Of a DNA stretch of 64,000 nt, positions 40,389-52,205 are shown piece by piece. Source of the stretch: Pascua guehoae. Lineage: Eukaryota; Basidiomycota; Tremellomycetes; Trichosporonales; Trichosporonaceae. The position numbers and the translations under genes are program-made. The stretch lies in contig BCJX01000003.1 in NCBI GenBank assembly GCA_001600415.1, forward strand, positions 2,052,667 through 2,116,666. The letters are read 5' to 3'. A model generated the notes under the pieces. It was not told where the DNA came from and did no database searches. It saw only the letters and a list, made by a program, of their open reading frames with translations. Position 1 is the stretch's first letter; the number at the start of each line of letters is the position of its first letter.

Positions 40389-42765
40389 ATGCGCCCCGAC
40401 CAGGACGAGGACCTTGCGCCGCTCCTCCGCGACCCCGAGAGCGGGGCGCGGGCGCCAAAGCCAAAGCCAAAGGCGAGACGGCGATGGCCGAAGTTGTGAG
40501 TTATGAGCACGGGCGACGGCGAGGCGGCGGCGGTGTCAACAACGGCGCGGGGTGGATGGGTTTCGCAGGCGGTCCCCGGCGACGCCATTCCCGGCCGCCA
40601 TGGCTGCGCTGTCATGGCCGTACCGCCGTCATGGTTGCACCGCCGTCATGGCTGCACTGCTGTCATGGCTGCACCGCTGTCATGGCTGCACCGCTGTCAT
40701 GGTTGTACCGCCGTCGTGGTCGCACCGCCGTCGTAGTCGCACCGCCGTCATGGCTGCTCTTTGTGTGGCTGGTGGCCCTGCACTACAGTCCAACGAGCTT
40801 GTGTTCCACACCACTCAAGCAGCCTTGGACTGACAAGCCCCGCCTTTGCAACGTGCACTGACTCCAGTACACTCGGCCCCTACCCTCTCGCCATTGTGGT
40901 AGGGATCACATTCTTCATCATCGGCTACCTCGTGCGCTCTCCAGATTCGATACCCACACGCTTGCGCTGGACAAAGAATCCAAACCTCGAAAAGGCGGTG
41001 CGGGTGCGCCTGCTCAACGAGCTCCTCCAGGAGAGGTATCCGAAGAGGTGCGTGAGGGATGGCAATGGAGGTGTTGGCCTTGGTGTGGGGACAGGGCAAT
41101 GGAGATGTTGGCTGCGGGGACAATTAGTGGGAATCCAGAACGAGCACCGGTGGAGCGGTGTACCTGCTGTGTGACGGCGCGACGGCGCATGCACCCGTCG
41201 CTATCCAGCAGACACCAACTGGCGGCCACGCCTGGCGGCCTCACCCCCTCCATGCCGCACGGGCGGAGCCCTGACAACCCAGCACGTTCACCAAAGCACG
41301 GACCGAAAACTTTGAAGCGCTCGACCGTCTAGCGTCGTGCATCGAGCAAGGCTCGTGCGGGCCCGGCGAAGAAACGGTGCTGCTGCTAGCGAGCTACCAC
41401 TTTGGTGAGTCGGCCTCACACCAACGGGTCCTAACCACCAGGGCGCGCAGAGGACGGCGGTACATCTGGCGAAGACGTGTGGGCGCGCTCCACGATCAAG
41501 GCGTTCCGCGAGCTCAACCACACCATGCTCCTGACGTATGGCCACATGGACACACTCATGATTTACCAGCACATTTCCGACATGGTGCCCATGATCTTTT
41601 GGGAGGAGCACGAGTTTCTCAACTGCCTGAAGCGCAACGAGACAAACCACGCCCAGCTCGAAGAGGAGGAAAACAGCTCGCCGGGAGACTGGCAAAGGGG
41701 GAAAAAGGCCTGCATCCAGAGCCACGAGTTTCCCGAGGGTATCCCCATGTGGAAGAGCTTTGCGTTCATGTTTTGGAACGTCAAGGTCGTCCCATTGGGC
41801 GCCATGTGGTCCGTGTCGCCAGAGGACTATGAGAATATCCAGGCCGATCACCAGCACACGAATTACCTCGGTGAGTCACGCTGGATAAGTCACCCCATAC
41901 TAACGTACAGGCTACTCGATCGAGGAACGCTGCAACAACTTTCCCTACTACTCTGAGCGCGAGCACCGTGCACTCATCCTGGCAAAGGAGACAAAGTACT
42001 TTAACGAGGAGCACAACAGGTTCTTTGGTCAGCTTGCCAGGGCGCGCGACGGTGTGCCGCCGCTGCATACAGAGCGCGGCGACGTCAAGTTTGAGCTCGT
42101 TTCGACCGCCGGCAATGGTCCTGGGCCGCTGGACGAGCCAGGCCTCGAGAGCCTGGGGCGCCTCAGCCAGCCAGAGTGGACCGAGCTTCTCGCTCGTGGA
42201 AAGGCGTTGCTCGGTATCGGCGAGCCCTATCTCTCTCCATCCCGTGCGTACATGTCCTCGTCGTCGTAAAGACAAAACCGCTCACTCGTCTGCAGCATAC
42301 TATGCCCTCTGCCTGGGCGTGCCGTTCATCAACGTCGTCTTCAGCATCAACGACAACGATCCCGACAACCGTACGTACTGGCAGACGCAGCAGAACGCCC
42401 TCCGGTTCATCGAAGAGCCATACGTCTACCACGTACGCGAGCATCACAAGGATGGCCTACGCGAGGCGTTGACTCGTGCTGCAAACACCCCAATTGAGCG
42501 TTACATACGTGAGTCTTTACACTGTACGTTGCACGGCTCAAGCTCTGACTGTGTAGCTCCGAAGATGCGCTGGGGGGCCGTGCTCGAGCGCCACCGCAAG
42601 CTCCTTGCCGTGGACTGGCTGGCCGAGGCGAAAAGGGTCGTTGCGGAAGACTTTAAGAACGACCCCGCGTACGCATACATGGCCATGGACCCGCCGGGCA
42701 CCAACGTGACCGACAGCGCGAAGGCGATGCCTTCAGCCAAGCAGGGGCAGCAGAGGCGTGCATAG
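40389..42765 (+). CDS. GT18-like (MGAT5-type) type II membrane glycosyltransferase, putative
   Basis: About 529 aa in seven or more exons from ATG 40389. A short basic cytosolic tail (KPKPKPKARRRWPK) precedes a single signal-anchor (PLAIVVGITFFIIGYLV), giving Golgi-type topology. The luminal part has WARSTIKAFRELNHTMLLTY, MIYQHISDMVPMIFWEEHE, and YSIEERCNNFPYY. A C-terminal block (YYALCLGVPFINVVFS; QQNALRFIEEPYVYHVRE; PIERYIPPKMRWGAVLERH) resembles the C-terminus of N-acetylglucosaminyltransferase V (GT18), where HPYAE, PHVYTV and PYLP-type motifs have the same order. That resemblance is from memory and not proof. The first intron (40496-40867) is 372 nt and carries a minisatellite; the exons around it join as K-F-T-L. 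It neighbours an SGNH membrane protein on the same strand, which would suit cell-wall or capsule glycan work. Confidence 0.6.
40612..40760. repeat. Intronic minisatellite, unit TGTCATGGCTGCACCGC
   Basis: About eight 17-base units with CAT/CGT variants, inside the first intron of the GT18-like gene. Because 17 is not a multiple of 3, all three frames give similar repeat peptides; these are artefacts. Confidence 0.9.
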
Positions 42766-43793
42766 AAATGGCGCAGAGAGTGCGGAAATGTTGGACATTG
42801 CCCCCGCAGGGAGCGTAGCAGGGCTACCTGCCCCTGCTGTATCTGTCAATCTTATATCTTATCAGTTATCAAACTTTGCCAACATGTCATAGAGTGTACA
42901 CGATTGTTTTCTCCAGGCCCATCTGCTTGTGGGTTGCCAATGTTCAATGTCGCCCACTTTGTTGGCCACTGTGCGCTCTGCAAGGTGGGCTTTGATGCAC
43001 AGACCACACTCATGCAGTCGGGGACTTCGGACTCGGCATTCCGGCGTGCCTCATGGATCCGACGCGGCGGGGCCACCAGAGCATGCCCAAGATTGGCTTT
43101 GTGGCGCTGTGGGATGTTGGTAGAGCGTAACATGTCAAGGAAAGTTGTCGACCCCCGCCGTCGCGCGCCCAGGTCCATCTTGGCTTTCAGACTCATCTGG
43201 AATCCGGGGGTTTCATCACAGCATTTCTAGCAACGCCACAACTACCACCTCCAACTTGGTCTGGTGCACTGCTTTTCGTGCATCAAAGGTGTACGCCTTG
43301 TTCTATAGTGCACGAATTTGAAGGTGCTTGGGGTGGGTTGTGGGGGTTAGGAGGTGCGGTGGTTTGGGGTCAGACTGTTCAGAGGATCAGGGTGATCATG
43401 ACGATGATCGACATGCTCTCTCTCTTGGCTTCGCGAGTATGTCTTCCTGCGTACATGCCTGCGTGCGCGCGTGCATGGCATGCATGGCATGCATGGCATG
43501 CATGGCATGCATGGGCGCGCGCATTGCCTGCATGATGTGGGCATGTTTGCATGTTTGCATGTTTGTACCCCGTGTACGTACACGAGGCGTCGCCGTGTTC
43601 CACTCGTTGATCGTTTCCTCCGTCGCCCTCGCCCCCACCCCCGCATGCTTCTGCGCACGCGAGAAACCCTTCAAGCACGCAAGCACGCAAGCACTGATCA
43701 CCGCCAAACTCGTTCCTCCACGTCCGACTTGTCTCTTTCCCTCTTCACAACCACAACTTTCTCTCGTCACCTGGACACCCCCGTCTTCCCACA
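42766..43793. other. Intergenic and promoter of the SGNH gene
   Basis: Open frames at 42852-43230 on both strands lack motifs. The right part is a C-rich leader. Confidence 0.5.
43473..43514. repeat. Self-complementary 9-base tandem repeat GCATGGCAT
   Basis: Four full units plus a partial. It contains overlapping GCATGC palindromes and is followed by a GCATGTTT triplet repeat at about 43542-43565. It sits about 280 bp upstream of the SGNH gene start. Confidence 0.85.
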
Positions 43794-46006
43794 ATGCGCC
43801 TCTCATTCGCGGGCAGCGACAAGCCGACAGGCGGCTATGCTGGCGAGAATGAGCCCCTCTCGCCGCTGCTCGCGCCGGTCAAGGTCTACAGCTCGCGCCG
43901 TACCAAGTTTTGGCTGCGCGTGAGCCTCTTGGTCAACATTTTCGCCGTCCTCTTCGTCGTGCGCTGGTACGTTCACGACAGCGCCCCTCCGTCGGCGCAA
44001 TTACGAGGCGCACGGGCCCGGACGACTGTCACCGTCACTGCCGAGCCTCAGGTACGGTACATGAGCGGCTGGGACAACACCAAGACGTCACCGCCAGCGG
44101 CGACGACCACCGTGGTCAAGACCGTCCAGGGATGCGACTTGTGCACGATCAATGCGACACTGTGCGACGAGTTGGGGTGGGTCGCTTGTGCTCTGGCATC
44201 ATTACTAGTGTCACACTGGAACACGAAACGGCCACTCGGTCATGGAACCCTTCAATTGCTCGGCACGACTGGGTGGCGTTGGAGCCGACGCAGTTTGCTG
44301 GAATCGGCCCAAATTGGACCAACCCTCGTCATTTCAACCCCACTGTCACCCGTGTAGAACGTCGTTACTAACCCGTCAGTGCGGGCAACCTCGCAAGGGC
44401 AGTCGCGTTTGGCGGCTCAAACGCGCGCTTGCGCCGAGTGCTCGCCAAAATGCGCCAGGGCAAACCGTTCACCATGGCCGTCACGGGCGGCAGTGGTGAG
44501 TTTCTTATGTGGCGGCTACCTTTACCGCCGGGAAGCAAGTCATCCTAACCAACAGTGTCGCGCGGCCACGGTCTGGGAGGCCACAACATCGAGTGGAACG
44601 AAAAGAACATGTACCGCCAAGTGTTCGACCACCTCAACGACCTCTTCCCTGGCCGCGAGGTCATCATGGGCAAAGGCAGCGGCAAGGCCGAGGGCAAAAA
44701 TGCGCTCATGAACGAAGCGCAGGGTGGCGTTGGCTCAGACTACTGGTCGCTGTGTTTCCAGGCGCATATTCCCGAAGATGTCGACCTGGTCATCACCGAG
44801 CTTGGTGAGTTGAATGGGTTGCCGTCGTAACCCAGGTACTGCTGTCCGCTTACACGCAGGGATCAATGACGAGGCGCTCCTGAAACGAATGGACTCGTTT
44901 GAGCTACTCATGCGGGGCCTCCTCGACCTGCCAGGGGAGCCGGCAGTGCTCAACTTCCAGTGAGTGACAGTACGTGCGTCGGGGTGTGCACTGACAGTCC
45001 CCAGGGTGATTGCTCTCGCGTTCCCAAAAATCTCCACGGGAGGAGACATCCACCACGGTATTGCACAGTACTATGACGTGCCCACACTGTCCATGCGCAA
45101 TGCTCTCCTCGATGGTGTTCTCGCCAACGACAGCCGAATCGAAGACTTGTTCCCCAAGTTTGGCATACCCGGGGAGCCAAACATGTGGCGCGAATACGAG
45201 GTCCGCCATATCAACCGCTACGGACACCAGCTTGCAGCCTCCATCATGAACGCCTACATCGACCAGCAGCTGTGTGAAATGAAGCGTGAAGAGGCTGCGC
45301 TCGGACTCGACCCCGCCAAGATCGACATTGACAAGCAGTACCCTTTGCCACCCGTTCCAAGGGTACGTTGTTCTCCAACTTGTTGTTGCCAATGGACCTT
45401 GTGCTGACTTGCAAATAGCAACGCCTGCTTCAAAAGTTTGACTCGGGCATTGTGGTACCCCGGCTCCGCCCCAACTGCTTTTCGATGAATGGCCAGAAGA
45501 ACCCCCTCGTTGCCGCCAAGATGGACGGCTGGCGCAAATGGAACTGGAAGGACAAGGTGAGTGTTTCGTGCCTCTCTCATGATCAATCATGATTCATCTT
45601 GCTGTGCACGTCCACGGTGCTTGACAGGTTGCTTTACGACACCCTCAAACTTTGAATCTACGTTTCTACGCTTGTTCACGCTGACAGGCAGAATTACCTC
45701 ATCGCCGACAATCCCGGGTCCACCATCTCTTTCGCCTTCCACACCGTCCTCGGAAGTGTCCAGCTCTTCTACCTCCGCTCGGGCAAATTCGGCCTCGGCA
45801 ACCTCGAGTGCTGGGTCGACGACGATACAAACCGCAAAAAGGTCCTCGAGGGGTACTGGAACTTGAAGTACAACATTGGTCAGGCGGTGGAAATTCGCAC
45901 CGACCTCAAGGAGGGCGATCACATGCTCCACTGCAAGCTGCTCGACAAGACGAACGACCCCAAGGGCGGTAAAGAGTTCCGCATCATCTCCCTCATGAGC
46001 ATCTAG
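43794..46006 (+). CDS. SGNH/GDSL-hydrolase-like type II membrane protein
   Basis: About 553 aa in seven exons, ATG 43794 to TAG 46006. A cytosolic N-terminus with PLSPLL is followed by a signal-anchor (FWLRVSLLVNIFAVLFVV) and a Thr-rich stem. SGNH blocks are visible in order: FTMAVTGGSVSRGHG (block I, nucleophile Ser), VITELGIND (block III, Asn), and GGDIHHGIAQYYDVPTLSMR (D-x-x-H, block V). The C-terminal third after these blocks looks like a beta-rich carbohydrate-binding or lectin-type module (FAFHTVLGSVQLFYLRSG, ECWVDDD). Such proteins can be polysaccharide esterases in the secretory pathway. Membership in the Cryptococcus capsule-associated CAP64/CAS3 group is possible but not verified. 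Confidence 0.75.
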
Positions 46007-47274
46007 TACGGGCGAGAGCCCTGTACCTACCTGCTGACTGCTCTCAAGCAAGAGACGACGAGGGACCACTGCTGCATGCTCTCCTGATTAGATGGAGTGG
46101 TGAATCGGCACCACCGACACTTGTATGCTGAAACCTTTGTCTCTCACTATGCATTTCGACTGACCGTGTTTGGAGCCAGATGTCATTTATTGGCGCATGC
46201 AAGGTAGGGTTGATGCTGCACTCGGAACCAGGTCATGCTAGCAGACTACCAGGGGCCTGGGATATCAAGAACGGCCATTCTCCAACCCAAGCATGTCGTC
46301 AGCCTGCGCAGTCGCAGAAGGTCACCCCAAACTGGAAGTATAACTGGCAGGAGGCAGTCTCCTCGACCTTGCTCAAGTTTACTCGCTGCAAGAAATGAGA
46401 ACAAGAGGTCATCTCCCGTCTGCTGTGCAACCGGCACATGCGGTAGGTCTGTTGCACTCTAGCCTACGTGCCACGGGCTCTGTCAGAGAAAAAAAAAAAA
46501 AAAAACCGATCAGAGGGCCAGGGAATACAGCCAACCTTGAAGACAACCTTCTGCACAACTGCCCAATGTTTACTGTGATACTAAATTGACCTGTCTCTTA
46601 CAACTGACTGGCAAGAAATCATGTACGTGTCGCCCGACATGGGTACATACAGCTATCGTCCGACTCGTCCGGCCAGCGTCAGGCTGTACCCCCTCCCCTC
46701 GAGTTTAACCCCGACACCCTCGTGCTGGAACGACAACCGCGCCGCGCCGGCCAAAGTCAGCGGGGGGTGGACCGAGTCAATGGCCGCACCATGTCCTGAT
46801 GTTTCGCCAGTGACCACATGGTCTCGTGGAGGCCACGAGTTCCGCCTCTGCGCTCATGAGGTTAGATACTGTTAGGGCACGGTTCTCGCTGTGGTCACTG
46901 ACTGACAGGTACCAGCAAAGGACAAGAGGAAAGGCTGTTCAAATATCATAGGTGGATCGTGTACCATGCATGGCTCTCCACACGCTCCCTCCCACACGGA
47001 GCACTGGGGCACACGTTGCTGTCGCATGCTCACGGCGCCAGGCGTTTTCACTCGCCTCCTGTACGCGCCGGTTCGTCACCTTCGAGTGCCTTCACCACAC
47101 CCTCGTGCGCCTTCACCACACACTCTAGTTTCAGCACACACCCCGCCCGTCTCCTGTCAGCTTCTGCTCATGATATCACACCAGGGCACCAAAACAGGCT
47201 ACCTCCTTGCCTCCTTGCCCCTTCCCCATTGCACTAACTGTCCCTTCTTGACTCTTCACACTCACTCACCAACC
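46007..47274. other. Intergenic, 1.3 kb; one doubtful short frame
   Basis: A 17-19 base A run lies near 46490-46506. A plus-strand frame at 46621-46875 has mixed codon use and could continue over a GTTAGA...CTGACAG intron, but it has no motif and is not called. The rest shows nothing. Confidence 0.45.
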
Positions 47275-48238
47275 ATGGTCTCCGCTCGCAGCCGAAGCCT
47301 GACACCCAAGGCCGAGCCTTACACTCCCCGCACATCTCGTCCCCGCGTGCGCTCCCACGCACCAAACAAGCTCGATGCGAAGTACAAGTCCACGACCAAG
47401 ACCGTTCCCAAACCCCCATTGAAGACAGTCGACCCCAAGACAGTGAGGCCGAACACGGCCACGCCAAAGAGTGTACCCCTATCGGTCCCGCCTAGCACCC
47501 CGTCGTGCACCCCGAGTACTCCGGCCACCCAACCCAACCCCAAACCCACCGCCGCCGAACGCCGGATCGCTGCCGCCCACCGCCGCACACCCACGCCCGA
47601 ACACCTCTTCATATCCCCCCCGGCCGCGGCGCCGTTCCACTTCTCCATGGTCCCGCCGCTGCGCGTGCCCAAGTCCAACGCCATGTGGGCGCGCGAGGGC
47701 CGGGTCGACATGGGTGTGTACCTCGCCGAGCTGGAGGGCCCAAACATCGATGGACAGGACGAGTCAGGTAGTCGTGATTCTGTACAGCAGGGTCGCGACG
47801 ACCCCGAAGTGATCGTCATCAGCGACTCGGACGACGAGCCCCAAACCATCTCCCTTGCCCCTTCAACAACCAACTCGCCTGCCCCCTCCCTGCCTCGCCC
47901 TCACGCTCACGCTCACACGGGCGCGGACGCGACCCAACCTTCGGCCTTGCGCTATCCCAGCTTCTCGCCCAATCCCGGCTGGACGCCGGCGCAGACACGC
48001 TCCCTCTGGGCGGCCATGGTGCGTCCGGGGCGTTCGGGGACGGTCGCATGCTGACGATAGATCGAGGTTGGTGAGAAGAATAAGAACTGGGCCACGATCG
48101 CGGCGAGCGTCAGTCGCGTGGGGCCGGCCAAGTCGAACTCTGTGCGTGTGCTTTATGGGAAGTCGAGGTGACACGGTTAGCTGATGGCAGGAATGTCGGA
48201 AGAAGTGGGAGAGGGAGAAGAAGAGGGCGTTCGCGTAG
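47275..48238 (+). CDS. Myb/SANT-domain protein with a SUMO-interacting motif
   Basis: 290 aa in three exons (47275-48018, 48061-48141, 48191-48238), in frame. The first 190 residues are basic, Pro/Thr/Ser-rich and probably disordered. A motif EVIVISDSDDE near residue 180 is a canonical SUMO-interacting motif (hydrophobic core plus acidic tail). The C-terminus is one Myb/SANT repeat: WTPAQTRSLWAAMIEVG, NWATIAASVSRVG, then ECRKKWEREKK, with the spaced tryptophans and final basic helix. Likely nuclear and chromatin- or DNA-associated. The protein ends directly after helix 3. The open frame extends upstream to 46966, but ATG 47275 has the better context (CAACCATGG) and follows a pyrimidine-rich leader. 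Confidence 0.78.
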
Positions 48239-48576
48239 ACGGAGCAGGTTGCGCACTACGTTGATCGTTTGATAGGGTAGAACTGCCGTTTTGGCCAAGC
48301 GCGGCCGGGCAGCAGTCGAAGATGGCGGCTCGGAATAGAGGAATGGGCACCGCGCAGATGGGTTAGCGGCTGAGAGCTCCATTTAGGATACTGAAATCAG
48401 TAGTGAAAGATGAGCATGATGCAGTCGCCCGGCCCATGATGGCCAGGTTGGCCTGTGTTTTCGTACAGTAGCCGCAATCTCACTCGATCAAAGGTCCAAG
48501 ACAAAGCTCGTGGTCGAAGTGTCAAGAAAAATGCCCCCGAGGCCATCTGGAGCGAGATGGAGATAGTGCATGCAAT
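48239..48576. other. Convergent 3' flanks, nothing seen
   Basis: Between the Myb/SANT gene (plus) and the carrier gene (minus). Confidence 0.5.
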
Positions 48577-50075
48577 CTAAGGCAGAACCGCGGCCGCAAT
48601 GGGGTAAATCTTCTCGTACACTGAGAAGACGATACCGCCAGACATCTGCGTGGTGAGCGAGTGCCTGCTGAAACCAATGAGTGAAGGCCAGCAGAGCGCG
48701 ACTCACAACCAAGCGTCCGAGACGGGGTACTGTGCCCTTCCAGAACTTGAGGACGCCCTCCTCGGTGAAGATACGGTATGCGCAGTGGAACGCATTCTTG
48801 TACTGCTTTTTGGCCTCGAGTGACTGCATACGTGTCTTGACGACACTAGGAGGGGTTAGCGAGTGCGAGACAGTTTCGAAACTCGGTCCTGGCACGTTTG
48901 CGCTCATCCACGAGATAGAGGAACAGCTGCGCTCTACAATGGCACATCTATCCCACTCCAGTCGCTCCCGTCACAACTCACTCGAAGGGCATTGTGGTGT
49001 ACACGGTGATGACACCCGCACACGAACCGATTCCGAACGTCATCCATCCTGGCAGTTCTGTTCCCGGTGCCATGGAGCCCTGCGCGAGCTGTTTGAGCGT
49101 CGAGTAGGACGAGAAGCGGACCGCCGAGTTGGCACCTTGGCGGAACATCTGTACGTCAGCCGCAGTCGCGCCATCGTGGCAACCGGGTAGCGTGGGCGGG
49201 TGCTGGTGGGATGCCATTCGCCACGCCGCTACACCCCAGCAGACACCCGAACCGAAGGAGTACGCACCACTGGGCCGACACCACGGTAAACACCCCGCCA
49301 TCCCTCCTCCTTGACAATCTGGCGCACAGCATCGACCATGCCGTGGAAGCGCGGTTGGGGCCGCTTGGCGTCCTCAATCATCTTGGTCCTGGAGGTTAGC
49401 TGCGATCCATTTCCATTTCTCAGCTGCACCCACTTGATCGTTTCAGATGGCGTGACCGCAATGATGGCCTCCATCATACCCGCACCAAGACCCGCAAGCA
49501 TCGAGCGGGGAGCGGTGAGCTTGCCCTGTGGTCGTTAGCAAGTATATTCAGCTAGTGGATGGTCACACGACCACTCCTATAGTGGTCGAGAGTGACGACT
49601 GCGCGCTTCGACATGCCTTGCGCTTCGACATGCCTTGCGCTTCGACATGCCTTCCCCCATTTCATTCACGCAGGAGAACTCACCTCGTCATCCTTGAGCA
49701 GGCTCTTGAACTGGTCGTACGTTGTAAACCGCACACCAGCCTTGGCAGCATTGCCGATAACAACGGCCGTGACACCAGCGTAGAGACCGCGCACACCGCG
49801 CTGCTGGAGTGTCTCCCTAAAGAGGCTGTAGGGGGTAACTTTCTGAATGTCAGCATGGTACTATACGTCGCGTGCAGTCTCGACAAGACCAGCAAGCCAG
49901 ATGTGCTTGCTTGTGCCAGCCTCCAACTCACTTTGCCTGCCGGCGCGCCAAACTGGAGCTGCGTCTTGAGCGACTCGAGCGGGTAGGTGATGAACGCCTC
50001 GACACCGCCCGCAGACGCGCCCGCAATGAGAGATGCGATCGGCTTCTCCCTTTCCCTTCCCTTTGCTGGCGCCAT
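48577..50075 (-). CDS. CTP1: Mitochondrial tricarboxylate (citrate) carrier
   Basis: Inner-membrane carrier exchanging citrate for malate or isocitrate. Three mitochondrial-carrier repeats are visible: ITYPLESLKTQLQFG (P-x-D/E-x-x-K signature), VTPSETIKTKMIEDAKR, and TTMPFEVVKTRMQSLEAK. They alternate with GVRGLYAGVTAVVIGNAAKA, EEGWRGVYRGVGPVMFRQGA and EEGVLKFWKGTVPRLGRL, the even-numbered helix motifs. The protein starts MAPAKGREREKPIASLIAG at ATG 50075 and ends YEKIYPIAAAVLP. About 310 aa over seven or more exons. The SETIKTK and RQGAN-AVRF motifs point to the citrate-carrier branch; substrate specificity was not tested. Confidence 0.85.
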
Positions 50076-50756
50076 TTTGAGTTGTTGATGGACGACAGAG
50101 CAGAGGGAGGATGGCTCAAGAGGCTAACTCGATAACAAAAGTCGCGCGCCGTCGGGAAAGAGATCGGCCGGTGGTGCAGTCAGCGGAAGCAAATTGGCCC
50201 TGAGTCACTGCTGAGCTCGTCATCGATAAATCCAGATAAGAGACGAGGTCGCAAGACCACCTTGACATTTAAAGTGCTGGAGAACAGTCCTGGCGGCACA
50301 AGTGCGAAAACAAAGAGGCCTGACTCTGCGAAAGATCATGTTCTACGCAGAAGAGGAGAGGAGATAAAACCTGCTCTACCTGGCCGACATTTGTTCGGCT
50401 ATTTTGGTCAGCCAGGCCGCCATTCTCGTGTATTGAGTTGAGACAAGGGGTCAAAAGCTATCATTTCGATTCGACTGTCTGATCATGTTTACCCTTTGGA
50501 AGAGGCAGAGATGCAGGGTGCAATGCATACAGTAGTTCACTTGCGTTTGCAACCTTGTATTGACATATGTTTCTCGTATCCGTCCTGGTGCATGCTGTCT
50601 CGAGGCTGCAGGCGACTGGGGAGGTGCCACAGTGCGAGGGCGGGAGCAAATTTCCCCACCCCGCATTTCAGCTGGAGAGATGTTGACATCCAAGAATTGG
50701 ATCAACTTCGCCTCCATCCACAAACACTACTTACTCCATCGGCACCACACTTCGAT
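50076..50756. other. Divergent promoter region
   Basis: Between the carrier (minus) and the TFIIIC subunit gene (plus). The upstream open frame from 50496 is continuous with the TFIIIC gene but lacks an ATG of good context. Confidence 0.45.
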
Positions 50757-52205
50757 ATGAAGGCACACGACGCAGACATCCATCGTACTCTCCAGTCGGG
50801 CCGCACCCTCCTTGGCCCGGGATGGACATGCGTCTCGTCCTTTGACGACGACGATGACGATTATGAGGAGGAAACCGAGGTAGGCCCTTCCCCGTCGTTC
50901 ACTTTCGTCCTCGAGCTCATCCCCCAGGAATACGTCGTCATGGACCTCGGCACGGCGATGGATGCACGCACGCTGCAGACTGAAGCAACTTACCAGCTCA
51001 TCGTGCGTTGGGCATCGCTCCATCCACTAACCGCAGGGCATGGATACACCGATGCCGTTCCTCAAGATCGGCGAGCACGTGTTCCAAGGGACTGTAGCGC
51101 CGCTCATCGGCGACGAGGTGTTGTTTGATGTCGTGCGACGTGAGTTGTGGTGCGCAACGGGCAGTAACAACTCTCTGACTGTACACAGAGGAGGATGACC
51201 CACAACGCCCACACCACCGCCCCGCGTACAAGACGCGGCACCGCGTCGAGCTGCGCGCCGTCAAGCTCTCCCCGCGCGGCTCTCACCCCGTCACACTTCC
51301 CACCACGCTCCCGCCCGGCAAAGTCGAGGACCTCCCACGCGGCATGTTCCCGTCGCGTCCGTGGAAGCTTCCCAAGCCCGAGGCCGATGAGGCGGGCCCT
51401 TCTACCCCAACGCGCCTCCCATCGTCGACCGTCCATACACCTGCTCCCGTTGCTGCGTCGTCGGATGACGACGTCGGCACCGGCAGCGGGACTGATCGCA
51501 CGCCAACTCGTGGCCGTGGTCGTGGCCGGGGCGGTCGTGGGCGCACGCGTGGCGGTGGCGTGCGACGGACGGCGATCGCGATTTCGACACTGGAAGATCT
51601 CGCAGACATCAACCACGCAGGCGGCCTTCTCGGCGATGTGCGACGTGAGTGTGCACCTGTTTCAGCTCTCACATCCTAACATGACAGTGGAGATTTCCAG
51701 CAGCGCGACCCCCGAGCTCGTCGCGGCTGTCAATGCGGTGCGCAACGGCCGCACCTCGGGCCGTCTCACACGTGCCCAAGAGGAACGCCTCGTGCGCGGC
51801 CTCCCAGCCACGGGGCCAGGATCGCGCGGCGGCCGCGGTGCGCGTGCTGCGGGGACTGGGCTGGCCATGAGCCGGCGTGGGCGCACGACGAGGGCGATGG
51901 GACTTGCAGCTGGATTTGTGGGTGTAGGTGTTGGTGAGGAGACCGAGGCTGCAGCCGAGGGTAGCGGCGGTGCACGTGAGGGTAGCGAGGCCGCTGGGGA
52001 CGCCTCTGGGGACGCCGCTGGGGACGCCGCTGAGGAGGACAACGGTGGTAACACTGTGGCGAGCGAGGAGGGTCGCGAAAAGGACCAGGCGACGGAGGGT
52101 GACAAGGCCAACGACAACAAGAGCGGAAAGGATGAGCAGCACAAGGATGCGGGCAAGGATGCGGGCAATGGCTCGGACGAGGAGCTGCGTGAGGTTCACG
52201 AGTGA
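50757..52205 (+). CDS. TFIIIC triple-barrel subunit (tau55 / GTF3C6-like)
   Basis: Subunit of the RNA polymerase III factor that binds tRNA gene promoters. Four exons give about 441 aa. The N-terminal segment is acidic (SSFDDDDDDYEEETE). The triple-barrel signature follows: FTFVLELIPQEYVVMDLG, then YQLIGMDTPMPFLKIGEHVF, then GTVAPLIGDEVLFD. The rest is disordered: Pro-rich, an RGRGRGRGGRGRTRGGG tract, an Ala/Gly/Glu tract encoded by GGGGACGCC repeats, and a Lys/Asp-rich tail ending EELREVHE. The intron splitting YQLI/GMDT (51003-51036) is only 34 nt. The disordered C-terminus is longer than in most homologues. Identification rests on the barrel signature alone. Confidence 0.7.

Noticed and set aside
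40484..40861. Overlapping ORFs with HGCTAV/MAAPLSW repeat peptides
   Set aside because: They are three-frame readings of a 17-base minisatellite inside an intron.
42852..43230. Overlapping ORFs of about 110 aa on both strands
   Set aside because: Neither shows conserved motifs or the codon bias of neighbours; probably chance.
43278..43923. ORFs with ACMACM or HAWHAW repeats
   Set aside because: They read the GCATGGCAT tandem repeat in a promoter; no coding bias outside the repeat.
46621..46960. Possible two-exon small gene on the plus strand
   Set aside because: The donor GTTAGA is weak and the downstream frame simply runs into the leader of the Myb/SANT gene.
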